Assembly (NCBI GenBank): GCA_947166895.1
Contig: CAMVFY010000003.1
Location: forward strand, 1-50,245
From: an uncultured Candidatus Saccharibacteria bacterium
GTDB taxonomy: Bacteria; Patescibacteriota; Saccharimonadia; Saccharimonadales; Saccharimonadaceae
Reading direction: 5' to 3'
DNA length: 50,245 nt
This document shows, piece after piece, positions 9,678-19,277 of this stretch. Every line of letters starts with the position of its first letter. The stretch's first letter is position 1. Made by a program: the position numbers and the translations under genes. Below the pieces are notes generated by a model. The model had not been told where the DNA came from, did not search any database, and worked only from the letters and a program-made list of their open reading frames with translations.

Positions 9678-11249
9678 ATGGCCACCCAAAAAAAGTTTGA
9701 CTTCAAAATTTTCGCGTTAATTGGAGTAGTAGTCGTCGCGGTAATCGCAGCCATCATTGTAAATCTAAGTTCAGAAAATTACAGCGCAACTAAAGTAGAG
9801 GGCACCATTAGTACTGATAATGGCGACCTTAAAATCAACTGGGACCGCTACGAAACTTTTAACATCGAGCTGGAAGATTCTCTGGTTATTTCCAAATCCG
9901 GCACATATCATTTAACCGGCACTATAGAAAATGGTTATATCGCAATAAAATTAGATTCTGATGGTGTAGTAAGATTGGTCCTAGATAATGTCACAATTAC
10001 AAACTTCAACGGCCCCGCCATCGCCTGCTATTCCGGAGACGATTTGGTGATTGAACTTGTTGGCGAAAACCAATTGTCTGATGGGGCGAGTTATTCTGCT
10101 GATTTTGACGAAGATGTCGCGGGCGCAATTTATTCCAAAGCCGATTTAACATTCCAAGGCGAAGGCAGCTTAAACCTAGTAGCCAATTACCAAGACGGCA
10201 TCGTTGGCAAGGACGACGTAAAGTTTAACTCAGGCACCTACTTAATTACCGCCAATGACGATGGCATTCGCGGCAAAGATTCTGTTTATATTGTTGACGG
10301 TGACTTCACGATTAATTCGGTTGCGGACGCAATCAAATCCACTAACGAAACAGATCCGGGCAAAGGTTTTATTATGGTCGAAAAAGGAAATTTCAATATA
10401 GTAGCTTCAGCTAAAGGTATTAAGGCGACCAACAGTATATTAATATACAGCGGGAACTTCATGATTGACTCCTATGATGACGCTATCCATTCCAATAATT
10501 ACGTTGGCATTATAGATGGCGATTTTACCATTAAGTCTGGTGACGACGGTATTCATGCTGACAAAGAACTCATTATTGATGGCGGAAATATCAAAATTAA
10601 CCAAAGCTACGAAGGCCTTGAGGCTCAAGCGATTACTATTAATGGTGGCGATATCAGCGTTATCGCTTCGGACGATGGCATGAATGCCGGCGGTGGCGCC
10701 GACTCATCCGCCAATAATCGCCAAGGTGCGGGAGCTTTTGACGCCGACACGAGCTGCGTTTTAGCCATCAATGGCGGTAAAGTTTACGTTAATGCTAGCG
10801 GTGACGGCATTGATAGCAATGGCTATCTTTACTTCAATGGTGGTACAGTGACGGTTGACGGTCCAACCAATAACGGTAACGGCGCGTTAGATGCGGGGGC
10901 TGGCATCGTGATGAATGGCGGCACCGTTGTTGCGGTTGGCGCTAGCGGTATGGCCGAAACGCTCGGTAACAACTCTACGGTCTATAATGTCAGTATCTAT
11001 TTCTCAAGTGCTCAAGCTGCAAAAACTACCATAGAAATTAAGGATTCATCAGACAAGACAGTCATCAGCCACACCTCTGCCAAGATTTTTAACCATATGT
11101 CGGCTGGCACCAGTTCATTCGTTCCCGGTGAAACTTATACAGTTTATGTAAATGGCACTAAATACCAATCGTTTACGATATCGAGCATCGTTACAACAGT
11201 CGGGAACACGAATCTCAACCAGAATAACCGACCTGGCGGTATGCGATAG
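9678..11249 (+). CDS. Secreted/anchored beta-helix carbohydrate-binding domain protein
   Basis: Start MATQKKFDFKIF (9678) after GAAGAGGAG SD; N-terminal TM, repeated xINGGxxxVxxxxDGI rungs. Confidence 0.75.
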   Translation: MATQKKFDFKIFALIGVVVVAVIAAIIVNLSSENYSATKVEGTISTDNGDLKINWDRYETFNIELEDSLVISKSGTYHLTGTIENGYIAIKLDSDGVVRLVLDNVTITNFNGPAIACYSGDDLVIELVGENQLSDGASYSADFDEDVAGAIYSKADLTFQGEGSLNLVANYQDGIVGKDDVKFNSGTYLITANDDGIRGKDSVYIVDGDFTINSVADAIKSTNETDPGKGFIMVEKGNFNIVASAKGIKATNSILIYSGNFMIDSYDDAIHSNNYVGIIDGDFTIKSGDDGIHADKELIIDGGNIKINQSYEGLEAQAITINGGDISVIASDDGMNAGGGADSSANNRQGAGAFDADTSCVLAINGGKVYVNASGDGIDSNGYLYFNGGTVTVDGPTNNGNGALDAGAGIVMNGGTVVAVGASGMAETLGNNSTVYNVSIYFSSAQAAKTTIEIKDSSDKTVISHTSAKIFNHMSAGTSSFVPGETYTVYVNGTKYQSFTISSIVTTVGNTNLNQNNRPGGMR

Positions 11250-11295
11250 TTGTAATTAATAAAGTATGCTATAATGGTTGTGTAAAAGGAGGTTT

Positions 11296-12240
11296 ATGCA
11301 GCTAATTGCGATATTGCTTATTACTGTGTCGGTGCTCACATTTCTATCCGGAATAACAATTTTTTTGGGATCAAAAAAAGGCGAACGAATTAGGTCGGCC
11401 TGGTTTCTCGTCGCTACCATTTTTGCTACGCTTTGGATGGTTTCGATTTCATTATTTTTAACCGCCACGCCCGAACAAGCGGGCACGGTCGCTTGGCACG
11501 TCAATTGGACGTATGTCAACGCTGTTTTTATTGATATCGCTTTGCTTGGTTATATTGTTTGGAAGCAAAAATACGGTAAAATCATCACGCTGATTTATTT
11601 GATACTCGGCGTCATACTTACGGCTGTATTTATGTGTAATCCAGGTTTGCTCTACACCGATATTGTATTATCAAACACCGGCAACAGTTTAGTTACAAAC
11701 ATCGGCCCATATTATTTTACCTATATCGCCTTTTTCTGCTTACTCGTGCCAACAGTAATCGGCTCATTGCTTTATCAAATTATCAAAACTCGCTCTATCA
11801 AGAAACGCGGTGGCGAATTAGTATTACTCATCGGTTTTGCCATCTCTGGAACCATGTCTCTTATTTTCAACCTGATTCTGCCGCTTTGGCGTTGGGACCT
11901 GATTTGGTTAGGCCCTCTTGCGATTTCTACAACCATTATTGCCTTCTACTATTCAATTTTACGCTATCGAGCGCTAAATCTTTCTTCCATTTGGTTAAAA
12001 ATTCTATCGTATGTAGTAATAATGGCTTCGTTTGCCATATTGTACATGGTGATTTTTTCGATTATCTTTGCTGGTATGTTCCGCGGCTCCACTCCATCGA
12101 TCGAGGTCATCATCCTAAACTTCATTATGATTCTGATTTTCCTACTTTTGATGCCTGCGCTAAACGAGCTAAATACCTTCATTCGTTCGCTCATCACCAG
12201 TCCAAAAACTAACGAAAGCAAAAAGATCGATGGCGAATAA
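11296..12240 (+). CDS. Multi-TM membrane protein similar to the N-terminal 7TM region of histidine kinases
   Basis: MQLIAILLITVSVLTFLSG...; AGGAGG SD upstream; several TM helices, no kinase domain. Confidence 0.55.
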   Translation: MQLIAILLITVSVLTFLSGITIFLGSKKGERIRSAWFLVATIFATLWMVSISLFLTATPEQAGTVAWHVNWTYVNAVFIDIALLGYIVWKQKYGKIITLIYLILGVILTAVFMCNPGLLYTDIVLSNTGNSLVTNIGPYYFTYIAFFCLLVPTVIGSLLYQIIKTRSIKKRGGELVLLIGFAISGTMSLIFNLILPLWRWDLIWLGPLAISTTIIAFYYSILRYRALNLSSIWLKILSYVVIMASFAILYMVIFSIIFAGMFRGSTPSIEVIILNFIMILIFLLLMPALNELNTFIRSLITSPKTNESKKIDGE

Positions 12241-13192
12241 CCCAATGCCAAAATCTAAGCTCACGATTTTGCTTTCGGTGAATGCCGCCGCAATTCTGAT
12301 CGCAGGCATTTTGATTGCAAGCGCCATTTGGTTTAACGGAGGATTAGAGTTCCGTGTAGTCGGCGAGCGTTCAGATATCGTGAAAGACGTTGTCGGTGAA
12401 ATGTCCCTATTAGAATCGGTCTCCGAATCAACTGCTTCAGTATCCGAATATACCAACGTCACCGGAAATGACGATTACATTTCGACTTCAAGCCATGAGT
12501 TTGACAACTCACCGGTGCCGGCCGGAGAGCTATGGAACGAAAGGGCAGTCACTATCTACGCCACGCCTGACACCGATCTTTGCGTAGGAGGGAGCCTCTC
12601 CGATTTGGGTGAGATGTATTGGCAGACTTCAGATTCCAGTGTTATTTCTGGCTTTTATAATTCCGCCAGAACATGGCTAGGGTTCAATAGCGAAACGTGC
12701 CGTTATCCAGTCATTAGTGGCGTCGGCACTACAACGATAACCGCCGGTACATACGACGGCAAACGCAAGGATTCTATCACGGTTACGGTCGTGGCTCCGC
12801 CCAATGAACAATGGAAACGCGAAGTTCTAACACTCGTAAACAAAATTCGTATAAAGAATAACTTGAACCAGTTGGTTTGGGGCTATACATGTGAATCCGC
12901 AGCGGATTTACGCGCAACAGAAACTATGGAATTATATTCTCACACGCGCCCCGACGGCTCCGACTGGTCTACCGTTTGCGAGCCAACTGAGCCAGGTGGC
13001 GTTTCGGGCGAGAACCTTGCTATCGGCAATGCAGCTGTCTCGCCAGCCACAACGGTTGCTCTCTGGATGGGCTCAGAGTCTCACCGGGCCAACATCCTCA
13101 ACCCAGAATATACCAAGCTAGCTGTGGGTTTTAACTTCGACCTAAACTCCAACTATAAAACTTACTGGTCTCAGTTTTTTAGTACCTATTAG
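12230..13192 (+). CDS. CAP/SCP (PR-1) domain secreted protein
   Basis: LTLVNKIRIKNNLNQLVW...SHTRPDGSDW...GENLAIGN...WMGSESHRANILNPEYTKLAVGF. Confidence 0.85.
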   Translation: MANNPMPKSKLTILLSVNAAAILIAGILIASAIWFNGGLEFRVVGERSDIVKDVVGEMSLLESVSESTASVSEYTNVTGNDDYISTSSHEFDNSPVPAGELWNERAVTIYATPDTDLCVGGSLSDLGEMYWQTSDSSVISGFYNSARTWLGFNSETCRYPVISGVGTTTITAGTYDGKRKDSITVTVVAPPNEQWKREVLTLVNKIRIKNNLNQLVWGYTCESAADLRATETMELYSHTRPDGSDWSTVCEPTEPGGVSGENLAIGNAAVSPATTVALWMGSESHRANILNPEYTKLAVGFNFDLNSNYKTYWSQFFSTY

Positions 13193-14100
13193 CTTGCGGT
13201 TTGCCTAATGTAATCCGCCTCAAGTGCTGCACCAAAATCACGTATTTTCTGAAACGGAACACGATTCGTCATCACTACGACTACAAAATGCCGATTCTCC
13301 TCGGGGTATTCAACGATAGCCGCATCGTGATAGATGTTCCAATATCCACCGCTAGGATTGTAGTCCCAGCCGACTTTATCATATACATTCGCTACACTGA
13401 AACCGCTCGGTAGCCCTTGCCTCCAATTATAAGTAGTTGCGGGTTGGTTCAAGAAAGAATCCTTCATCCTAGAAACTAAATTTTCACTCAAAATTTCTTC
13501 ATGTTTATAAAATATTTGCATCATTCTCAGAATATCTCTAGCGTTAGAGGTTAAAAGCGAAATATTTGAATTGGTTATGCCAAAATCATCACGAATAATT
13601 TGGTCGAGTGTTTCGTGCCCAATCATCGACCATAACGTTTCGGCACAGGGTGAGTATGATTCGCGAATTGCCAAATCTAGGCAATCAAGAGTTGTTCTCC
13701 CAGTTGCACCCACGTATGCATTTTCGTCCCAAACTCCCGACTGGACTCTTCGGTAACCTTCGTATACCACAAACAATTTATAAAGAGACGCCGTATTGTA
13801 TATCTCATCCGGATTATAGCTACCAATGAGTTCCTCTCGATCTAAATCATAGAGCAAGATACTCCGGTTTCCAGTCGTTGAATTAACCCAGGCATCAACG
13901 ATTGGTTGGAAATCAATTGGCTCAAAGCTACTTGGCGCGTCGTCACTTGATTCTGTAGCAGGGATATTGTCGTCCACCTCACTCACATCTTCGTTCCCAT
14001 CAAGGTGCATCCATGGGTTGCGCTGGAGTAACATTAAGCAGGCCACTGTTATGGTTGCTACGGCCAAAACTACGCCTATAAACGTGATTATTTTTTTCAT
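13189..14100 (-). CDS. Serine hydrolase, class A beta-lactamase-like
   Basis: NTASLYKLFVVYEGYRRV (SxxK), DKVGWDYNPSGGYWNIYHDAAIVEY; N-terminal TM. Confidence 0.7.
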   Translation of the reverse strand: MKKIITFIGVVLAVATITVACLMLLQRNPWMHLDGNEDVSEVDDNIPATESSDDAPSSFEPIDFQPIVDAWVNSTTGNRSILLYDLDREELIGSYNPDEIYNTASLYKLFVVYEGYRRVQSGVWDENAYVGATGRTTLDCLDLAIRESYSPCAETLWSMIGHETLDQIIRDDFGITNSNISLLTSNARDILRMMQIFYKHEEILSENLVSRMKDSFLNQPATTYNWRQGLPSGFSVANVYDKVGWDYNPSGGYWNIYHDAAIVEYPEENRHFVVVVMTNRVPFQKIRDFGAALEADYIRQTAS

Positions 14101-15578
14101 GGTCTAGCCTTTACTAACCTATTTATGAACCAGGCTGCCGTTTCTTTATCCATTAAAGTTGTTTGCATCGAGGAGTCATAAACGGAAGGTGAAATCTTGG
14201 TCTGCAGTAGCTTGCCGTTATAGAAATAGTGCCCTAAAATTAGACTTCGTGTAGTGCCCGGCCACCAAATTTGGTCAAAAAACAAGTTGCCAAGACCATA
14301 ATAGATTACTCCCCCACCATACAACTCAAAAGTCTGTGGCTGATGCGCTGATGTCCCCACTACCATATCAGCCCCCAAATCAATCAGGTGTCTAAATAGC
14401 CCGACTTGATCTCCCGCAGCCGAATTTGCATAGTCACAGGCTGTATTTTCATAAGTATAGTCATATACGCTACATTCATAATATTGTATATCAACCAGCA
14501 CAAAGTCACCCCGTTCCTTAGCCGTGGCGATTTCTTTAGTCGCATTTTCTTCGTAGTATTGGTTAGCCCCAGGCGTGTTATCGTAAGTGGCACCGCCCGT
14601 TGACTGATTGTAGGCTAGAAACGTAATTCCACTCCCTTTTTCGTTAATTTCCAGTGGCGCTGCCGCCTCACTGGCAGTTTTGCCACCCCCAACAATTTTA
14701 ATTCCATGTTCGTTGTAAATATCAATTGTGTTTCTGGCTGCTTCGTCGCCACAATCCTGATTGTGGTTGCCAGTTAGTTCGACGATATCCAGGCCGATAG
14801 CCGTCAGTGTATCTACAAATCTAGTATCAGAGCAAATATTCCGAGAGTTAGCATAGTTAGTGAACGAAGACTCGTTTGAGGTGTGTGTCAAGTCGAACTC
14901 GGACAAAAAGGCCCCGATATTTTCAGCAAAATACGTGGCACTGCCGACTGAATTTAGTTTGGCATTCATCCCGCGCGACAGCGCAGTTACGCCAGTTTGT
15001 GCGAAAGTAAGCACGGTCCCCTTTTCGGGAAAAACTTTCGTAAAGTTACTTGCTACCATCGGTTCAATTTCATCACTATATTTTTCCGAAGTGAATTTTA
15101 TAACTCGAAAAATTGCACCCGCATCGAATTCATCTAAATAATAATGATTGTTAATTGACAATAATTTTCTTGAAAAGTCTAAATCGTCAATGTCTATAAT
15201 ACTATAGTTGCATTCAATGCAATTAACGAATAATTCATCCGCAGACTCAACCTCAAGATTTGTTTCTGTGCTGTAAAAATCCGTCACTGGCACTGCAACG
15301 CTATAAAGGAATTCGCCTTCTTTTAATTCAGGTCGCTCAAGATAATTTTTTGCAGAAATATACACATCTTTATCCAAATCTATCTCTTCGGTAAAAATTG
15401 AATCTAGCAACGCAATCTCATCGTCATTCAAACTATCATCATAATATACGACACCCGGTATTCTAAACAAGCCAGTTTTGGTAAAAAACTGAATACCAAG
15501 AAAAACCACGGCAAAAACCAAAACAAAAACGAAAGTGTTTAAGACAATCTTCGCCGCACGCTTTTTCTTATGGGCCAT
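14097..15578 (-). CDS. CapA-family (poly-gamma-glutamate/capsule-type metallophosphatase fold) protein
   Basis: VELTGNHNQDCG, VDIQYYECSVY, ADMVVGTSAHQPQTFELYGGGVIYYGLGNLFFDQ. Confidence 0.8.
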   Translation of the reverse strand: MAHKKKRAAKIVLNTFVFVLVFAVVFLGIQFFTKTGLFRIPGVVYYDDSLNDDEIALLDSIFTEEIDLDKDVYISAKNYLERPELKEGEFLYSVAVPVTDFYSTETNLEVESADELFVNCIECNYSIIDIDDLDFSRKLLSINNHYYLDEFDAGAIFRVIKFTSEKYSDEIEPMVASNFTKVFPEKGTVLTFAQTGVTALSRGMNAKLNSVGSATYFAENIGAFLSEFDLTHTSNESSFTNYANSRNICSDTRFVDTLTAIGLDIVELTGNHNQDCGDEAARNTIDIYNEHGIKIVGGGKTASEAAAPLEINEKGSGITFLAYNQSTGGATYDNTPGANQYYEENATKEIATAKERGDFVLVDIQYYECSVYDYTYENTACDYANSAAGDQVGLFRHLIDLGADMVVGTSAHQPQTFELYGGGVIYYGLGNLFFDQIWWPGTTRSLILGHYFYNGKLLQTKISPSVYDSSMQTTLMDKETAAWFINRLVKARP

Positions 15579-15607
15579 ATACCCATATTATATGCTATAA
15601 TAATTTC

Positions 15608-17566
15608 ATGTTCAAGTGGGCGTCTCTTCGTAAAACAGAATTTGACCAAGATTTATCGTCGCCAAATGGCCGCATCGTCTGCCACTTTAGACTAAAAAAC
15701 AACCAAATAACATATAATGTATCACGCGACGGGCATCCTATCGTCAAGGAGTCCAAGCTCGGCTTCAAAATCTACGGCGAAACACCGCTGGAAGACGACC
15801 TCAAGATTATTCGGGTAAGGCAACAAAAACATAACGAAACCATCGAAATGCAGTGGGGGGAGGATCGTTTTATAAACAACAACTATCGCGAAACTGCATT
15901 CTACTTTTCTGAAGCCAATAATAAGCAACGTATTTTTACAATTCGTTTTCGAATTTTTGATAACGCCGTCGCATTCCGTTATGAAATTCCACCGCAGCCT
16001 AGCTTTAGGCGTATTTCAATCGAAGACGAAATGACTGAATTTAATCTCGATCTAAATTCAACAGCTTGGAAAATCCCAGCCCTCCAGCCGGATCGCTACG
16101 AGTATAATTATGAAAAATGTTCAGTATATGATCTTAGCTATTCCGTTCATACGCCACTCACTATTCGTACACCAAACGGCTATTACGTCAGTATTCATGA
16201 GGCTGCACTCTACGACTATGGCTCAATGAATCTCAAACTAAATAGCAGACACGCATTAAAATCCGACATTACCCCACTTTCAGATGGGACTAAAGCTCAC
16301 GTCGATTTACCTTTTCAAACGCCTTGGCGACTAGTTATGCTGTCCGATTCAGCAATTGAGTTAACTACTAATCGTACGATGTTTGCACTGAATGACCCGC
16401 CGACATCTGATTTCTTATGGGTTAAAACGTTAAAGTTTATCGGAATTTGGTGGGCGATGTACGTTGGCGAGTGGACCTGGGCTACTGGAGAAAAACACGG
16501 GGCTACTACCAAGCATGCCAAGGAATATATTGATGCGGCAGTTCGACTCGGGATAAGTGGACTTCTCATTGAAGGTTGGAATGAAGGATGGGAGGGTGAT
16601 TGGCTAGAAAATGGTAGAAACAACAGTTTTTCTTCATCGACTTCAGACTTCGATCTTAAAGCGGTAGCTGACTATGCCAAGAGTCGCGGCGTCGAACTTG
16701 TTGGGCATCATGAAACGGTTGGCTTTGTTGATAATTATGAAAAGCAACTTGAGGAAGCGTATAATGTGTATGCCGCAGCGGGCGTTCATTATATTAAGAC
16801 GGGCTACGCAAACAGTATGATGTACATCAACGGCCGAAAAGAATACCACCACTCCCAAGTAGGCGTTAGGCACTATCAAAAGACAGTTCAGCTGGCCGCC
16901 CGTAAAAACATTTGTTTGGACATTCACGAGCCAATTAAAGGTACTGGCATCGAACGCACCTGGCCGAATCTATTGTCGAGAGAAGGCGCCCGTGGCCAAG
17001 AATATGAAGGAGGTTCATTATCCCCAACGCACGCTTGCATTCTGCCATATACTAGGTTGTTGTCAGGCGGTATGGACTATACCAGCGGAATATTTGATCT
17101 GCAAAACAATGTTAAACCGGTTTACACTACACTTGCCAGACAGCTCGCCTACTACGTAGTGATTTATTCCGGTATGCAGATGGCGGCGGATCGCCCAATA
17201 TTTTACGAAAGCAAATATCCAAAATTATTCGAATTTATTCGTGAAGTGCCGACTAGTTTCGAAAAAACCCTTCCTCTTGCTGGAGAAATTGGCGAGTATT
17301 ACATTGTTGCGAGGAAGGATTACGACAGTGATAATTGGTATATCGGCGGAGTCACGGACGTAGAACCAAGAAGAATTCATCTTGACTTCAGCTTTTTAGA
17401 TCAGGGCGAGTATTTAGCCAAGATTTATGCGGATTCAGAAGATGCGCATTATAAAAATAATCCTTTCGGTATGGAAGTTCTTGAACAAAGGATTAATCGA
17501 ACCAGTTCATTAGTTCTTAGAATGGCCCCAGGTGGAGGATTCGCTATTCAACTTCAGCGGTTATGA
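15608..17566 (+). CDS. Glycoside hydrolase family 97 protein, no apparent signal peptide
   Basis: 652 aa; KHGATTKHAKEYIDAAVRLGISGLLIEGWNEGW, HETVGFVDNYEKQL, LDIHEPIKGTGIERTWPNLLSREGARGQEY. Confidence 0.9.
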   Translation: MFKWASLRKTEFDQDLSSPNGRIVCHFRLKNNQITYNVSRDGHPIVKESKLGFKIYGETPLEDDLKIIRVRQQKHNETIEMQWGEDRFINNNYRETAFYFSEANNKQRIFTIRFRIFDNAVAFRYEIPPQPSFRRISIEDEMTEFNLDLNSTAWKIPALQPDRYEYNYEKCSVYDLSYSVHTPLTIRTPNGYYVSIHEAALYDYGSMNLKLNSRHALKSDITPLSDGTKAHVDLPFQTPWRLVMLSDSAIELTTNRTMFALNDPPTSDFLWVKTLKFIGIWWAMYVGEWTWATGEKHGATTKHAKEYIDAAVRLGISGLLIEGWNEGWEGDWLENGRNNSFSSSTSDFDLKAVADYAKSRGVELVGHHETVGFVDNYEKQLEEAYNVYAAAGVHYIKTGYANSMMYINGRKEYHHSQVGVRHYQKTVQLAARKNICLDIHEPIKGTGIERTWPNLLSREGARGQEYEGGSLSPTHACILPYTRLLSGGMDYTSGIFDLQNNVKPVYTTLARQLAYYVVIYSGMQMAADRPIFYESKYPKLFEFIREVPTSFEKTLPLAGEIGEYYIVARKDYDSDNWYIGGVTDVEPRRIHLDFSFLDQGEYLAKIYADSEDAHYKNNPFGMEVLEQRINRTSSLVLRMAPGGGFAIQLQRL

Positions 17567-18035
17567 TTAGTCTATGAGTAGCATCCTGATTGGCTAGGCT
17601 TTCTCCAGCACAGGTCATAAGCACCAAGGTGCTAACCTCTTCAGGAGAAAGTAACGAATTCATGTCAATATCGTCTTTTTCCAAGAGCTTAATATCAGTT
17701 ACACGGTAACTTGATTCATCGTATATTATTGGTTCGCCCACCTTAACATTCTTCAAATCCTTGAAGACAGAGCTCGAATGCCCAATCAGCAGGGTTTTAT
17801 TGTTGGCTCTCGAAAAACTTCCAACAATGTAATCAGGGGTATCTAGACGATGGTTGTTTAGTTTAAGTGTTGCAACATCACTAACGAGATCAATTGATGG
17901 AATGGACAATTCGGTGGTGATATCGTATACCGTTGCTCCAGCTGGTTCAAACCCCAATCTTAGAAAAATACCGAAACACAAGAAATATATCAAACCAAAA
18001 ACATATTTTGGGTTAAGTCTTCGTTTTAACTCCAC
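17544..18035 (-). CDS. Sortase
   Basis: LLIGHSSSVF (His), LVLMTCAG (Cys), THRLIITA (Arg); GTG start after AGGAGG. Confidence 0.85.
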   Translation of the reverse strand: MELKRRLNPKYVFGLIYFLCFGIFLRLGFEPAGATVYDITTELSIPSIDLVSDVATLKLNNHRLDTPDYIVGSFSRANNKTLLIGHSSSVFKDLKNVKVGEPIIYDESSYRVTDIKLLEKDDIDMNSLLSPEEVSTLVLMTCAGESLANQDATHRLIITAEVE

Positions 18036-18072
18036 CTCGCCTCCTTAGCATGAATTATAGCACAAGCATAAT

Positions 18073-18618
18073 TTAAAGTCCAGGACTAAATTGTTTTAAT
18101 TTTTTTTCATGCGTCTTGTAATTCTTGTCATGCAAGCCGACTTCCGCCCAAAAAGCTTTAGAATGGTCCATATGGTTTAAATGAGCCAGTTCGTGCAAAA
18201 TCACATAGTCGCGTAGTGTTTCCGGGACTTTCATTAGGCCAATATTGAGCGAGATAGTTCTATTTGAAGAACAGCTTCCCCACCTAGTGTTGGCATGAGT
18301 TAGCCTACATTTAGAGTAAGAATAACCATAAAGATTCGCATAATAATCTAGGCGATACGGCAAATATTCTCTTGCCTTTTTTGCTAGAATCTTCTTTTGA
18401 TAGTCTCGTGCCCTTTGTGTTTCCGGATTCTTGACGGGTAATTTTTCTTTAATAGTAGCGCGGTTAGAATTTAAAAAACGTTTTGCAAGAAATTCCGAAG
18501 TGTGGGCCGGTACCGACATCGAAAGCCGTCCCGAAGTAGAAATGGTAAATTTGATGTTGCGGCTAAGAGAATTTTTTCGGACTATTACCTCGCCGAACTC
18601 ATCATCTTTAAGAATCAT
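18073..18618 (-). CDS. YgjP-like/M48-type zinc metallopeptidase domain protein
   Basis: VILHELAHLNHMDHSKAFW, RWGSCSSNRTISLN. Confidence 0.9.
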   Translation of the reverse strand: MILKDDEFGEVIVRKNSLSRNIKFTISTSGRLSMSVPAHTSEFLAKRFLNSNRATIKEKLPVKNPETQRARDYQKKILAKKAREYLPYRLDYYANLYGYSYSKCRLTHANTRWGSCSSNRTISLNIGLMKVPETLRDYVILHELAHLNHMDHSKAFWAEVGLHDKNYKTHEKKLKQFSPGL

Positions 18619-19112
18619 TTTGCATCATTTAGTTCTGCTAAACCAGTGACAACGTGCCGAGTCTGTGTCTCAAAGGTGTGCTTGCCAGATAGAATAATCG
18701 GTCTTTCGGTTTCTGTGGGCGCATCAATTTCCTTGACAGCCTTCTCGTAGGTTTCTCTCGCCTTTGCAATATCCTTAAAACGCAACTTAAGCCTTTTTCG
18801 AATGGTAGAGGTATCAGTTTGAATCCAAACTAGTGAAGGTTCATAGCCATTTTGACGTAACAGGTTACGAATTTCACTGCGCTGAGCCTCAGTATTTAGT
18901 CCCCCTTCGATAATAAGAGTTTGTTTTGTTCTAGTAAGAAGCTCCAAGATGGTCAGCAAATTCTTCCTGGTAAAGCCACTATTGAATAACTCGTCAAAAT
19001 CATAATAAGCCAAACCGAACTTTTTCGCAAATTTTGTGCTAAAAGTTGTTTTCCCGCTACACGGTGCGCCAAACACGAGCAACGCTCGAGGTTTATTTCT
19101 ATTACCTTCCAT
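18615..19112 (-). CDS. P-loop ATP-binding protein (AAA/kinase-like)
   Basis: LLVFGAPCSGKTTFSTKFAKKFGL Walker A. Confidence 0.7.
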   Translation of the reverse strand: MEGNRNKPRALLVFGAPCSGKTTFSTKFAKKFGLAYYDFDELFNSGFTRKNLLTILELLTRTKQTLIIEGGLNTEAQRSEIRNLLRQNGYEPSLVWIQTDTSTIRKRLKLRFKDIAKARETYEKAVKEIDAPTETERPIILSGKHTFETQTRHVVTGLAELNDAK

Positions 19113-19136
19113 AATGCTACAATTATATCACGTTAA

Positions 19137-19212
19137 TGGCAGGGGTGGCAAGACTTGAACTCGCGACACCTGGTTTTGGAGACCAGTGCTCTACCAACTG
19201 AGCTACACCCCT
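19137..19212 (-). tRNA. tRNA-Trp (anticodon CCA), CCA end encoded
   Basis: AGGGGTG-TAGCTCAGTTGGTAGAGCA-CTGGT-CTCCAAA-ACCAG...CACCCCT-G-CCA. Confidence 0.96.
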
Positions 19213-19277
19213 TTATGATTTTAACTACACTATTTATTTTAACACAAAACCCAGCAATATGTGCTAAAATAATATAG

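Noticed and set aside
9314-9757. 147-aa minus-strand ORF overlapping DUF4956/beta-helix genes
   Set aside because: Antisense to coherent coding sequences; no family signal.
9678-11249. Repetitive pattern in the beta-helix gene as a DNA tandem repeat or CRISPR-like array
   Set aside because: Repeats are protein-level rungs with variable length; DNA identity is low and there is no repeat/spacer regularity. No CRISPR array was seen anywhere in the window.
11886-12212. 108-aa plus-strand ORF in another frame of the 7TM gene
   Set aside because: Shadow ORF; the in-frame membrane protein is better supported.
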